Source: Cornus controversa (lineage: Eukaryota; Streptophyta; Magnoliopsida; Cornales; Cornaceae). From it: a stretch of 64,000 nucleotides of DNA. The DNA is taken from contig CM048847.1 in NCBI GenBank assembly GCA_026545225.1, forward strand, positions 5,890,001 through 5,954,000, given 5' to 3'. The notes under the pieces were generated by a model. It worked only from the letters and a program-made list of their open reading frames with translations, was not told the origin of the DNA and searched no databases. The stretch's first letter is position 1. Each line of letters opens with the position of its first letter. The position numbers were made by a program, and so were the translations under genes. This document shows, one piece after another, positions 33,072 to 45,618 of the stretch.

Positions 33072-36038
33072 TGTCACGCCCCGAAACTCGAACCGCCGGG
33101 ACTCCCCTGGACCAACCCCGAATCCCGAGTGTGAACCTGTTCACTTAACCCCGTGAACAATCTCAATTACACTCAATGCATTAGTATCAAAGTTTGATAC
33201 CATGTTATAATGCCCCGATTCCTAACTCTCGGAGAACCGGAGATTAAACCGTCCATTTAGCCCAATAGGCCCTCATTACCCTCATTCACCGTGGAAGCTT
33301 AACTCAATTCTTGCATATGAATGCAACCAAACCCACCTTAACTAATCCCCATGGGCCCTACATCAAATCACACACCTTAGTGAACATTTACATGCCCACA
33401 CTTTTAAGAATCACTCACTTTCGAGCCTCAAAACTTTCTGTGTTTAGAATCTGAAACTAAGGCTTACACCATTGGATAGAGAATCCAAAAATACGCAATT
33501 TCAAAAAAAACCACGCTCAATTTCAATCTAGAACAAAGAATTTACATCGAAATGAAATTTTGGAAAAAGCTGTGAATAGTAATCTCGATTGATCGAGATG
33601 AAATCTCGATTAATCGAAATTCAAGCGAGATTTTCACCCTTTCGGGACCCCAGACCTGCAATATCTTGATTGATCGAAATTCCTCCTTCTTGGACTCCAA
33701 AAATCACCAAAAATCATCACCCTTTCAATCAATCGAAATGGGGACTTCGATTGATTGAAATAGGCATCTCGATTGATCGAGATTAAATCTCGATTGATCG
33801 AAATGCACCTCCTAGGACTTCCAACAGCCCTATGCATGATCCACACGAAGCCCAATCAACATTCTATCATCCTAGAACCCCTCAAACATGATTAACAACA
33901 TAAATGGAAGGTTCCAACATCAATCTCACAATCAAGATCACATTCATAATTTAATTCATACACCAAAATGAACCATTTCTTTCACGAACACAACCTATTC
34001 GAAATGGAAGCATCATCAAAATGAATTAAGTGTCGCCATGGGCATTACATATACTAAACCGTTGTCTCTCCACACCCAACAAGTTTAAAATCCCATACAT
34101 ACATCCAAATTACATTCGTCCAAAGCACAACCATAACTAAAAGGAAGTCACATGCGACAAGCCGGCATGGATAGCCACAAAAATGCTCAAAACTCAAAAG
34201 ATAGCAAAACCACCACTAGTGTTCCACTTGGAAACTCACGTCCCATCCGTCATCGGCGCTTTATCTGTAAAAGAGTTTATAATAAAGGGGTGAACACCAC
34301 TGCGGCTCAGTAAAGGTTCCCCAACCCTTCTAAGTGCCGACCCGACACGACCTACATGGAATGCATATGAATACACTACATGCCACGTCCGCAATCTCAC
34401 AAACACATCAACAAATGCAATTAAAGAAGATTGCATATTTCATGAATCATGTACAACATGTTCAAACATAAAAGCATTAAAGTGAGTAAATGCTCTCTCT
34501 CTCGGACCTCATCCGATACCCTACATGATTGGTCCGCTCCGAGGATCATGTAAACTTGGACAACTCCGATAACATCCAATGACCGGGACAACTCCGAAAG
34601 GTCATTCTACCATAGCAATATATATAGGATTGCGATAAAGTGAGGGGACAACTCTGAGGCTCACAAATCATGGACATTCTCCGATAACCATCCTATGACC
34701 GGGACAACTCCGAGGGGTCATTAGTATTGGACATACTCCGATCCTAGGCATTAAGCCTTGGTATGGCGGGTCCACACTGAGGGCCATACATAGTGGATAA
34801 TTCTACCACATTTCACAACACGGTTGGACCACTCCGAAGCCCCGTGCACCTCATTTGCGTCATTTTTCCCGCAATTTCCCACATATGCAATATGAATGCA
34901 TAAACACATGGCATTTTATTTTCATGCTAAACTCATGCTCATTGGTACTAAAAAGAAGTAACAAGCATACTTTCCATCACCACACACCACATATAGCACA
35001 TATATGTATAACACATGCATATATCATCTCATATGCATACAACTTCAAAATTTAGCATATTTTACTCATGCTACACTCAATGCATCATTTTAGCACATAG
35101 AACTAAACACGCATTCAACAACCACATTCCCACATATAATCACATATATGACACTTGGTACACATTTTTCACATATACACAAAATTGAGCACAAAATGCC
35201 TATGTATCAATTTCTTACACTCGTATACTTCAAACCCACATGCTACCACTAACACAGTATACACAATTGTGAAAAGATAGGACTCTAGAGAAGAACAAAA
35301 CACAACTTTCTACACCTCTCTCCATCCTAAAGCATGTGAAACACAACCTACACCTCTCTTCTTCACCCGAAACCCTAGAATGGACAATTAGAAGAGAAGA
35401 AGAACACCTACCTCGAAAATGAAGGCCTTCCAAGCACTTCACCAATTTTCCAGCACAGTCTACCTTCTGAATCACCACTTTGTTAGGTCCAAATGGAAGC
35501 CCTAGCCGTCCCCTTCGTATCTCCCTCCTTCGGCGAGTCTTGAATCCAAGCCGAATGGGTCTGAAATGCAGAGAGAAGGGAGAGCTTTGAAGATGAATAG
35601 CTTTAGAGAGAGAAAGAGGCGTGAGATCTGCTGAAATGTCCTTGCCACTGATATCTAAAATATCTAGGGCTTCCAAAAAGACTAAAATGCCCCTCGGCCA
35701 CTTAACGTACCTTCCCAGATTCTTTTTTCGATTCTGAAAACTCCTACGGTCTCGAAATCACTTCCTCTACTCTCTAAACATTTCATCTCAGCCATTCGCA
35801 AAAATAAATATTTTGGAAAATTTTCTGGATTCCTGGGCCCACTTAAGTCGCATCCCGGGCCCCGGTTTGACAAAAAAGTCAAACTTCTCCAATTCTCCTA
35901 AAAACATCCCAAAACCTTAAAAACACTTCCCAAACTTGTTTCCCACACTCAAAACATGTTAAACACCACTCAAAATACATTTATGGCAATTATAGTGCAA
36001 AAATGCAAAATCGACCAAAATTGGTCACGGTCTCTACA
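33072..36038 (-). repeat. Tekay 5' LTR-B
   Basis: 2967 bp. Partner of 14511-17500, with the same palindrome cluster (33583-33805, one 23-bp segment shorter) and the same hairpin array (about 34522-34846). No genes. Confidence 0.95.
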
Positions 36039-37706
36039 TGCATCTATATTGTATATCTGGGAGGGAAATGACACATATGTGGTTATATGTGGGTTTATGT
36101 GGAGATAAAATACAGGCTATGTACTTTTAACTAGCTTAGGCATTGTGAGGCATGAACATTGAATGTTCGGTAGTTATATGTTTGAAATGCATATATGGTG
36201 CCGTTGTGAGAAAACGGGGAAGTGTCGTTGAGTAACCTAGAGTAGGTCAATACTCGGTTGTGGTTGTGGTTGTGGTCATAAAGTGGGCAAGTCACCCAGA
36301 GTAGGTCAATACTCGGTCACGGTGAGGGCACTGGAGTGCTTACGTCATCTTGGAGTAGGTAAATACTCGGTGACGGTGGTCTACTCACCTTGGAGTAGGT
36401 AAATACTCGGTGGGGATTCCAAAAAGATGCCCAATCACTTTGGAGTAGGTAAATACTCGGTGATTGTGGTTTATTAACCTTGGAGTAGGTAAATACTCGG
36501 TGAGAATTCTAAACAGGGGCCAAGTCATCTTGGAGTAGGTAAATACTCAGCGACGGTGGTCTATCCACCTTGGAGTAGGTAAATACTCGGTGGCAGAGTT
36601 GGAATGGTGTGGGAAAGGTCTCGGTTACACGATTTGGTCAAGAATCATGTTAAGGTTTCGGGTTGAGTCCAAAAGAGAGACAAGTGCATGAATTTGCACA
36701 CATTACCTATTGTGAAACATGCTATGTGATTAACGCATCCTTATATATATATGCGTTGCTTGTGAATGGACATGACATATGTTGGATGTTTATTACTTTT
36801 GAGCAGGTTGTACAGTTTAAATACATCTTCATTGCATTTGAGATTTCTACTTGTTGAGTAGGAGACGTGGTGATAGATTTACATTATTTATGTAAATCCT
36901 TAGACATATATGTTCTATATACATAATGATGCTGAATGATTACTGCTTTCAAGCATGTTGAAAATGATTTCTAAAATCATGTGTAGTGGATTTTGTATGT
37001 TCATATGTGCTAGAGTAGCCATATACATCATTGGTTCAGGCATGCTAGGTAGAGCATGGTCTTAAATATTGTGTTATATTTAAGTGCATGTATATTTTTG
37101 AGAATATGTGAGGATCGACCTACTGCAGCGGTGATAGTATGGTTCTACATACCTTGTTGGGCCTTTGAGCTCACCCCCTCCCAGGTTTTGCAGGTATTGC
37201 TGATTTTGAAGTTAGTTAGGGGGATTGGTAGTCCCAGTTACAGAGGTAGTAAGTAGATTCCTTAGAATCTAATGTATGTCTAGGATAGTGGATAGATAGA
37301 TGCTTTACATTTGGATTAAATGTATAAAGCGATTGTGTAGATTCAGTTCCTTCAGTTGTATTTTATTCATGTGATGTATGTATATAATACGGATATTCAA
37401 GGACTGAGACATGTATATTTATGATTATATCATGCATGTTGTAGAAATGCTGGGGGGACACGTGCCCAGAAGTGTCCATTTTTATTGTTAAATATAAATG
37501 CTGGGGGGACACGTGCCCAGAAGTGTCCATATGAATTGTAAAGTAGGTATAACATGCAAGCAGTTGATTATGTAGAATGGGTCATGCCCGATTTTCATGA
37601 AAATAATAAAAAATTGAGGTTGCATGATCAGGTGATAGTTATGTCGTGAGGGCAATCTCACGGAGTTCACACCTTAGTTTTGGGCCTCGGGAATCGAGGC
37701 ATGATA
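36039..37706 (+). repeat. LARD 5' LTR-A, second segment
   Basis: Continues the LTR broken at 14510 and aligns with 43070-44742. It contains the hairpin array (36234-36600) and two G-box hairpins (37452-37479, 37503-37530), and ends GAATCGAGGCATGATA, where the other copy ends GAATCGGGGCGTGACA. Confidence 0.92.
36234..36600. repeat. Hairpin array in LARD 5' LTR
   Basis: Eight units have core GAGTAGGTAAATACTC (or GTCAA in the loop). Each unit has an inner stem GAGTA/TACTC and outer arms that differ by unit but mostly stay complementary, e.g. AACC/GGTT near 36234, AATCAC/GTGATT near 36435 and CCACC/GGTGG near 36568. Confidence 0.85.
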
Positions 37707-37709
37707 GAA

Positions 37710-37721
37710 TGGTATCAGAGC
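37710..37721 (+). other. Primer-binding site for initiator Met-tRNA (LARD)
   Basis: TGGTATCAGAGC lies 3 bases after the LTR end, identical to the Tekay site. Confidence 0.93.
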
Positions 37722-37722
37722 T

Positions 37723-38009
37723 CTAGGTTGGAATACCTAGGGACTACGGGTGATGGATGTATCATGTGTATGGTTGAGAAGGTTGGATTATGTACCTAAT
37801 ACCAGAATGCTATGAGAGCACTAGGTTGGAATACCTAGGGGCGACGGGTAAGGGTTGAGGATTTATGAATTTCTGTTAAAGTATTAGGTTTGAAAACCTA
37901 GGGTATCAAAGTCATAGGTTCGAATACCTAAAGACAGATGGTCAAATCACGTGATGGTTTGGAGATAGGCAATGGCTGATAGTTGCTTAGATGATAGGTT
38001 TGATTACCT
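37723..38009 (+). repeat. Five AGGT/ACCT hairpins after the LARD primer site
   Basis: Hairpins CTAGGT-TGGAAT-ACCTAG (37723-37740, again 37821-37838), TAGGTTT-GA-AAACCTA (37885-37900), TAGGT/ACCTA (37915-37930) and AGGT/ACCT (37996-38009). Tekay and the LTR-D element each show one related copy directly after the primer site, so the LARD has multiplied it. Confidence 0.75.
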
Positions 38010-40414
38010 GTGGACGGTAGTGGAGTGATTCGCTCGGTTTGAGCAATCTAAATGAAAGATCAAAGTGTTGGTGTGTGAAACTGGTTTCGATTGGTAATAA
38101 CTCCCAAAATTGGTTAAGTTTAGACCTTTGATTTGGTGATTAAATCTCATTAGTGAGTAACGAATAAATACCGCAAGGGATGTTGCGAGTATTTAAGTCC
38201 TTAGAGATACTTAGGAACTTATGAGATTGATGAGTGTTTTGCCAAGGTTGGCAATTGGGATTGAGATGGAATACAAGGAAGGCATATTGCCGAAGTTGGG
38301 CTAGCTTTGGAAAATGGCTCGGTCGAACATTTTTCTTTGATTAGCGCTTCTCTTACAATACGCTGGCTCTTGTAGGCGTTGAGTTGTTTCGTCTAGATGA
38401 CGACAGATAAAGAATTCCCCATAGTAGGGATATGTCACTGAAAGTGATTGGTGTAGATAGTCAAGGTTGCTACCTGAGACTACAGAGGCGGATGGATTGG
38501 TAGGTGTTTACCAATGAGTACAGAGGATGAGAGTAGGTTGGTTTGAACCACTCTAGATTTTGTGTTCTAGTATATGTGTATACTAGGGGGACTGGGCCGT
38601 GTTTCACACTTGCTCAGGCAGAGGAAGTACTGGGACAATGTATGGTCAGGGGTATTTTCCTAGTGTTAGCCCGAGGGCTAGGGTATTGATTTATGCATCA
38701 TATGTCATATCATGCATGGTATGTGTTCATTTGATTAGCATGTTGTGTGTTATATGCTATGTGGTATACTTGATTCATGTAACTGAGCATTGCACTTTAG
38801 TGTTTCATTTTACGTTGCATGGCTAGTAGTGACATGTAGTCACCTAGAGATTTCAGTTTTGAGGATTGGTAAACTTAGGTAGAGGTTTGAAACCGAGTGG
38901 ACTATGATGTTGAAATAGACATCTTGTGATAGACCTTGAGGGTAGGGGTCTAGTGTTGATGAAGAAGGGTATGATTTGCCTTGGGACTTTCCAAACTGAG
39001 ACTTTGGTGGTCCAGATTTGCGTTGTACTCTTACACGAGTATTAAGGACTCAGAATTGACCAAATTCTTGGAGTCAGCGGACATGTGATGACTTTGACAA
39101 TGCATCGGCGAGGCAACGTGATGCCTAGGTGCTGATTAATGCAATAGTGATGCATGGAAGGAATTGTGGGGTCCTAGACGAAGCAGTCAAGATCTTGGGG
39201 TCTCAAGTGAGATGCTGGAAAGGAATGGATAAATACCCGGGAAGTTGAAAACGTCTGTTAGGATCAATGGACGGGTAAGTGAGATTCATTCATCGAGGAA
39301 ATGAGATTATGAAGTTAAGTGCATGTAAAACCCTCATCTTGGCACTAAATGCCAATGGAACGTAGTCCACAAAAAATGGACAGAACTGGATGATTTGTTT
39401 TGACAAGTGCACTCCTTATGTGCCTTGACCACAGTAGTGTGGATATGATGTTAAGAGAAGGATGGGTTGATAGTGGACGAGGATCTTGACATATGGTATA
39501 TGAAGTAAGGATAACCTCTTACCGTGAAGGGGAGAGGTGAATGCAGTGGACGTGTAGACGCAGTGGGTTGCCGCCACTGTATGGCTGCTGTTTGGCTACT
39601 GTAGGTGTCCTTAAACTTTCATTGGTAAGGGTTGTCTAAAGTGAAGTGCTGATATGAAAGGAATTCTCTCTAATTGTCAACTGGCTCCTTGGTGTGAAGG
39701 ATGGAAAAAGGGTAAATGTTTCTCCTTTTGAATAATGAGATTGTGAAATCAGCGGGATGTAAGATCCTGGACTTGGCATTGGATTCTAGTGGGTTGTAGT
39801 CTATGAGACTGGGCAGGATTATGTGGCTTGCTACGATGAGTACATTGTTATGTGGTTTTGATCGACGAGTGCACTGTCATGTGCCTTGCTGCTTAGTGCG
39901 CTTGTGATGTGCACTGGATTGACTTGGTTTGTGTTGTGATGATGCCCAGGATATTGGCCTAAGCCCGGGGATGGTATGCCAGAAATTAAAATTCATGTTT
40001 GATAATAAAAGAATGACTTTGAGTATTGATGATCCCAGATGATAGGGATGTATCACTGTGAGTGATTGGTATGATTAGTCGGAGGTGTTGCCTTAGACTA
40101 GAGATAGAGACGGACTGGATAAGTCTTGAGGTAGAGACTGTGGACTCTAGAAAGCAAGTGCTTTGAAGGATTTCGTGAGTGAGCCGTACATGAGCTTAGG
40201 AGTCACTCAGCCATGTCACAGAAACGGTTATATTACCTTACGGCAGTCGAGATGCACTGTTGTGCAAGACTTGAGAGTTATGAGTTAGGTGTTGCAAGTG
40301 TAACGCCTGGGGTACGTGAAAAGGGAAAGTGACGATCATTAGCGAGAATGACGTCTGGTAAGGATTGGTTTTGAAAAGACCATGATTATGTTAATTTCGA
40401 GGACGAAATTCCTT
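38010..40414 (+). other. LARD internal non-coding region
   Basis: 2.4 kb with no gag, protease, RT or integrase motif in any frame; the longest open frame is 75 codons and has no recognisable features. It is rich in short phrases of the type GATTGGTGTAGATAGTC / GATTGGTATGATTAGTC, pointing to internal duplication (38400-38480 and 40010-40090). Confidence 0.75.
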
Positions 40415-40428
40415 GAAGGAGGGGAGGT
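40415..40428 (+). other. LARD polypurine tract
   Basis: GAAGGAGGGGAGGT directly precedes the 3' LTR and is preceded by the chromovirus-like phrase AATTTCGAGGACGAAATTCC. Confidence 0.88.
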
Positions 40429-43400
40429 TGTAAGGACCGGAATTATTTTGACCGGTTCCGGACGATTTTGACCGGATTGAAATTTTTTCAGATTAATTAA
40501 AAATTTGGAAAAGTGTGGATATAGAGATTTTCATACAAGTGGAAGGTGTATGTATATGTATATATATATACATAGTACCTATATTTATATTTAATTATAA
40601 ATATGTGGTGGGCTTTTATGCAATTATGAGGAAATGTGGGTGCATATACATGATTGTAGGTAGATGTGGGAAAATACATTTGTGTATGGTGTGGTATATT
40701 ATATATATATATAATATATATGTAATATGTGGACCAAAATGAAGAGAAGAGAAGACCACATGTGTGGTCAGCCGAAGAGAAAAGAAGAAAAGAAAAGAAA
40801 GAAAGAAAAGAAAAGAAAAGAAAAGGAAAAGAAGAAAAGGAAAAAGAAAAGAAGAGAGAATGAGAGATCGGGGAGAGAGGGAGAAACCGAGAGAGAATCG
40901 GGAGAAGAGGAAAGGAAGAAGAAGGAGGAGGTGGCTCAGGGTGGCTCACGATGGGGCCTTGCCTGGGCGCCGGTGGAGGTGGTGCTCCGGCAGCGGCTGG
41001 AGCGGTGACTGAAGGCAGCCGTGATGGGGGGGTTTCACGGCTGAGGTTTGCGGGTTGGGTTCGCTGGCGGTGGGCCGGTGACGGCAGCTGATGGTGGCTG
41101 TGATGGTGGTTCCGGTGGTGGAGCTGGGTCCTTCACGATTGGGATTTGTGGGTTGAGCTCGGTGAAGGTTCAACCCGAGGTGGGTCTGTTGGTGGTGGTC
41201 CGACGGATGCTCGCGATTTCAGGTGGTTCTCGGTGGGTTCTCCTTGGTTGTTTCTAATGGAGTTGGTGCCGGGAGTGGCTGTGGGTGGTTCGATTTTGGG
41301 GTTGAACTTAGCTGGGTTCGACCGTGGTGTTGAGGGGGTTCAGTTTTGACTCCTTTGTTCTCGATTTGGGTTGGCTTCAGATGGTTCTAATGAGGAATTT
41401 GTGGACCGTTTGGCTGGGTTTTCGGAGTGGTCCAGGTGGCTACAATCGGGTTGATGAAGACGGATGGAGGTTGATTCTCCATCTTTTCGTGGTGGTGCCG
41501 AGGGGTTGTCGCGGTGGGTTTCATGGCTACCGTGAGATGGTCCAAGGCGGGTACGGGCAAGGGTGGTGCTCATGGCTTCATGGACAGCCGTGGTTGGTGC
41601 TTACAGCTGGGTTAATTTTGGATCAACAATGGTTGGGCTTCCATGGTTGTAGTTCTCGATTGGGATTTGGGATGAGACTTGGCAGATAGCTGGGTTTTGT
41701 TTGGTTATGGATTGTTTGGTATGTAGTTGTTGAGTTTGTTTGAGCAGCCATAATTTTGGACTGCAATGTTGGAGATCTACAAGTGTAGGGGTTTGTGATT
41801 GATTTCGGTTGGTGGTCGGTTAGAGGCTAGCTGCCGAAAGGATGGTTTCGTGGTTGGGCCGTGAAGAGCTAACCACGGGGGTTGAATATCAGAAGGTGTT
41901 AGTTGGTCTCAGTTGGGCATGTCATGTGGGTTGCTTGGAGTAGCAGCCATGGTTCTGATTTGATGGGTTCGGCTTTGGAGTCGACAAAAGTGTCGAAGCT
42001 TGGAGCTTCGATTGGATGGTTTGGTGATGCCGGCCTTGGTGTTGGCTTGAGGGTCTTGCATAACAGGATATTATGGCTCGTGTTTTGGGTCAGTTGTGTG
42101 AACTTTGACGAGGGACTGGACCGGGCTTGGTATGGACCGCCTTGCGGACGGGGATTCATTGGAAAGCGGGACTTAAGGCAAGTTGATTTTTGCCTTTATC
42201 TCCTACGTATATACTTTAAGTATATTGATAAATTTGCATATGCTCTTAATTTAATCATATGTGGTAGTTGTGTATATATACATATATGTGTGCATATATA
42301 TATGTATAGAGGTGGACATTGCGTATACGTGGGATGTGAGTGAAATTATATATATATATATGTGCGTGCGTGTATATATATATATGTGGGTTTGGGGATG
42401 CGAAAGCATGTTTAAATTTAAATGTTTCCTTGCATTGTGATATGCATGTACGGTATAGGTTAAAGTCTATGAAAAGCATGCTAAATAATACCTGTTTAGC
42501 TATGTATTGTCTTGTATGCATATGTGGCTCTTATACAGGATGTTTAGTATATATATGTGCTTATATATATATGGTTGCAGTGGTAGAAATGCATGCTAAG
42601 TATGAATATAACTTGTGGTGGGCATTTGCAAAGCAAGATTATGATATGCTAGTTGTTCTATATGTTCTTAATACATGTATGGTGACGGAATATATATGTG
42701 GTTATATATGTTGTGAATGGAAAGCATGCTAGTTACTTGTAGTAAATGCATGTCTTGAGTGGAAGCATGATTGTATTTATGCTAGAATACATGCATATGT
42801 GACTATATGCAGGATGTGACATATACGTGGTCATATGTGGGCTTATGTGAGTTAAATGCATATTGTATTCATATATTGAATGTATGCATTGGTTATAGCA
42901 TGATAAAAATGTGCTAAAGTTGGAATGTTTTGCATATGTGAGGTATTATGCGGGTTTTGAACATGTATGTGCTATATGTGTTGGAATATGGTGAGAAGCA
43001 TGCTAAATACTTCTTTCTAGTATTCTTAAGCATGGGTTGATGTATGAAAATATTATGCTATGTATATATGCATCTATATTGCATATCTGGGAGGGAAATG
43101 ACACATATGTGGTTATATGTGGGTTTATGTGGAGATGAAATACAGGCTATGTACTTTTAACTAGCTTAGGCATTGTGAGGCATGAACATTGAATGTTCGG
43201 TAGTTATATGTTCGAAATGCATATATGGTGCCGTTGTGAGGAAACGGGGAAGTGTGGTTGAGTAACCTAGAGTAGGTCAATACTCGGTTGTGGTTGTGGT
43301 TGTGGTCATAAAGTGTGCAAGTCACCCAGAGTAGGTCAATACTCGGTCACGGTGAGGGCACTGGAGTGGTTACGTTATCTTGGAGTAGGTAAATACTCGG

Positions 43401-44742
43401 TGACGGTGGTCTACTCACCTTGGAGTAGGTAAATACTCAGTGGGGATTCCAAAAAGATGCCCAATCACTTTGGAGTAGGTAAATACTCGGTGAGTGTGAT
43501 TTACTCACCTTGGAGTAGGTAAATACTCGGTGAGAGTTCTAAACAGGGGCCAAGTCATCTTGGAGTAGGTAAATACTTGGTGCCGGTGGTCTATCCACCT
43601 TGGAGTAGGAAAATACTCGATGGCGGAGTTGAAATGGTGTGGGAAAGGTCTCGGTTACACGATTTGGTCAAGAATCATGTTAAGGTTTCGGGTTGAGTCC
43701 AAAAGAGAGACAAGTGTGTGAATTTGCTCACATTACCTATTGTGAAGCATGCTATGTGATTAACGCATCCTTATATATATATATATGCGTTGCTTGTGAA
43801 TGGACATGACATATGTTGGATGTTTATTACTTTTGAGCAGGTTGTACAGTTTAAATGCATCTTCATTGCATTTGAGATTTCTAATTGTTGAGTAGGAGAC
43901 GTGGTGATAGATTTACATTGTTTATGTAAATGCTTAGACATATATGTTCTATATACATAATGATGCTGAATGTTTACTGCTTTCAAGCATGTTGAAAATG
44001 ATTTCTAAAATCATGTGTAGTGGATTTTGTATGTTCATATGTGCTAGAGTAGCCATATACATCATTGGTTCAGGCATGCTAGGTAGAGCATGGTCTTAAA
44101 TATTGTGTTATATTTAAGTGCATGTATATTTTTGAGAATATGTGAGGATCGACCTGCTGCAGCGGTGATAGTATGGTTCTACATACCTTGTTGGGCCTTT
44201 GAGCTCACCCCCTCCCAGGTTTTGCAGGTATTGCTGATTTCGAAGTTAGTTAGGGGGATTGGTAGTCCCAGTTGCAGAGGTAGTAAGTAGATTCCTTAGA
44301 ATCTAATGTATGTCCAGGATAGTGGATAGATAGATGCTTTACATTTGGATTAAATGTATAAAGCGATTGTGTAGATTCAGTTCCTTCAGTTGTATTTTAT
44401 TCATGTGATGTATGTATATAATACGCATATTTAAGGACTGAGACATGTATATTTATGATTATATCATGTATGTTGTAGAAATGCTAGGGGGACACGTGCC
44501 CAGAAGTGTCCATTTTTATTGTTAGATATAAATGCTAGGGGGACACGTGCCCAGAAGTGTCCATATGAATTGTAAAGCAGGTATAACATGCCAGGAGCTG
44601 ATTATTTAGAATGGGTCATGCCCGATTTTCGTGAAAATAATAGAAAATTGAGGTTGCATGATCAGGTGATAGTTATGTCGTGAGGGCGATCTCACGGAGT
44701 TCACACCTCAGTTTTCGGGCCTCGGGAATCGGGGCGTGACAA
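40429..44742 (+). repeat. LARD 3' LTR-A
   Basis: 4314 bp, TGTAAGGACCGG...GGGGCGTGACA. Unbroken partner of 11843-14510 plus 36039-37706. It contains (AT)n tracts, a GA-rich block (40776-40868), the hairpin array (43256-43626) and two G-box hairpins (44487-44513, 44538-44563). Confidence 0.94.
43256..43626. repeat. Hairpin array in LARD 3' LTR
   Basis: Eight units parallel to 36234-36600, with several independent substitutions in arms and loops. Confidence 0.82.
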
Positions 44743-45006
44743 AATCACTACCTCTACTCTCTAAAAATTTCATCTAAGCCATTCCAAAAAATAAATACTT
44801 CCAAAAAAATTTCAAATTCTTGAGCCCACCTGACCGCATCCTAGGCCTCGGTTTGACCAAAAAGTCAATTTTCTCCAAATCTTTTGAAAACCTACCAAAA
44901 CCTTTAAAACACTTCCCAAACATGTTCCCCACACTCAAAATATGTTACACACCACTCAAAATGCATTTATGATGCAAAACCGACCAAAATTGGTCACGGT
45001 CTCTAG
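44743..45006 (-). repeat. LTR-C, right part
   Basis: Continues LTR-C after the LARD insertion (the TSD AAATC is its first 5 bases). It aligns with 17217-17500 of LTR-B and ends GGTCACGGTCTCTAGA. No polypurine tract follows, so it is a right-hand or solo LTR border. Confidence 0.82.
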
Positions 45007-45618
45007 ATACAAACTTATGGGTTCTCATGAATGAGGGTAAGGGAGAACTTGTACATTCTCTAGATGAAAATGAATTTGAATTTGCCTTTTTTCTGAAAGG
45101 GATTTTGGATTAGAAAAAATGCTTTTATATGGGAAGGGCTTTAGACTTGAAAAGAGCCTCGAAGGGTTTTAAACTTAAAAGGGAGCATTCATAAAGGAAG
45201 GGCTTAAAGTAGTTTTGACTTGAAGGATCCTTTACTAGAAGGGCTATAGAATTAAAAATGCCTTCATGGGAAGGGCTTTGTGCTTGCATGTGCCTTCGAG
45301 GGAAGGGTTTAATGCAAGGATGTGCCTTCAAGGGAAGGGCTTAATGCATAGATAGGCCTTCATCGGAAGGACTTAGCTTGAATGTGCCTTCAAGGGAAGG
45401 GATTTGGATGTGAGGGTGCCTTTACATGGGAAGGGCTTTAGGACTATTTTTTTAAAAGGAATTTTATTTGAAGGTTATGCCTTAAATTGAAAGGAATGAA
45501 TACCTATATAGGCCTTGAATTGGAAGGAGGTAAGATTTTCAAAAGTGGTGGCTAACTTATGAGTAACACTCATTCTACTATGTTAAAGCAAATATTTGAT
45601 ATATTCCCAGGCACATAT
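45007..45618 (+). repeat. Unidentified sequence with a 32-bp tandem repeat (CCTTC/GAAGG hairpins)
   Basis: From 45261 to 45400 five units repeat every 30-32 bp (45261, 45293, 45325, 45357, 45387). Each contains CCTTC, a 4-base loop (ATGG, GAGG, AAGG, ATCG, AAGG) and GAAGG; decayed units extend to about 45120 and 45535. No ORF or known element is seen. It is probably continuous with 49736 onward, before the solo LTR inserted. Confidence 0.65.

Larger units (their letters stand above)
14511..36038 (-). mobile_element. Tekay/Del-type Ty3-gypsy chromovirus, TSD TGCAT
   Basis: The TSD TGCAT is at 14506-14510 and 36039-36043. The LTRs are 14511-17500 (3' LTR) and 33072-36038 (5' LTR). Gene order on the minus strand is gag, protease, RT, RNase H, integrase, chromodomain. 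AthD copy 2 splits it at 20883/31075 and a 430-bp insert splits the chromodomain. The length without AthD copy 2 is about 11.3 kb, normal for Tekay elements with long LTRs. Several stops make it inactive. Confidence 0.95.
11843..44742 (+). mobile_element. LARD-like non-autonomous LTR retrotransposon (LTR-A family), TSD AAATC
   Basis: The TSD AAATC is present at 11838-11842 and 44743-44747. The 5' LTR is 11843-14510 plus 36039-37706, split by the Tekay insertion. The 3' LTR is 40429-44742. The internal region is only 2.7 kb (37707-40428), with a Met primer site and polypurine tract but no recognisable gag or pol. Without the nested DNA the element is about 11.4 kb. LTR termini, primer site, post-primer sequence and 3' end resemble those of the Tekay element, which suggests trans-mobilisation by Tekay proteins (inference). 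Confidence 0.93.

Noticed and set aside
37710-37721. tRNA-like sequences near LTR ends
   Set aside because: These are 12-17-base primer-binding sites complementary to tRNA 3' ends, not tRNA genes.
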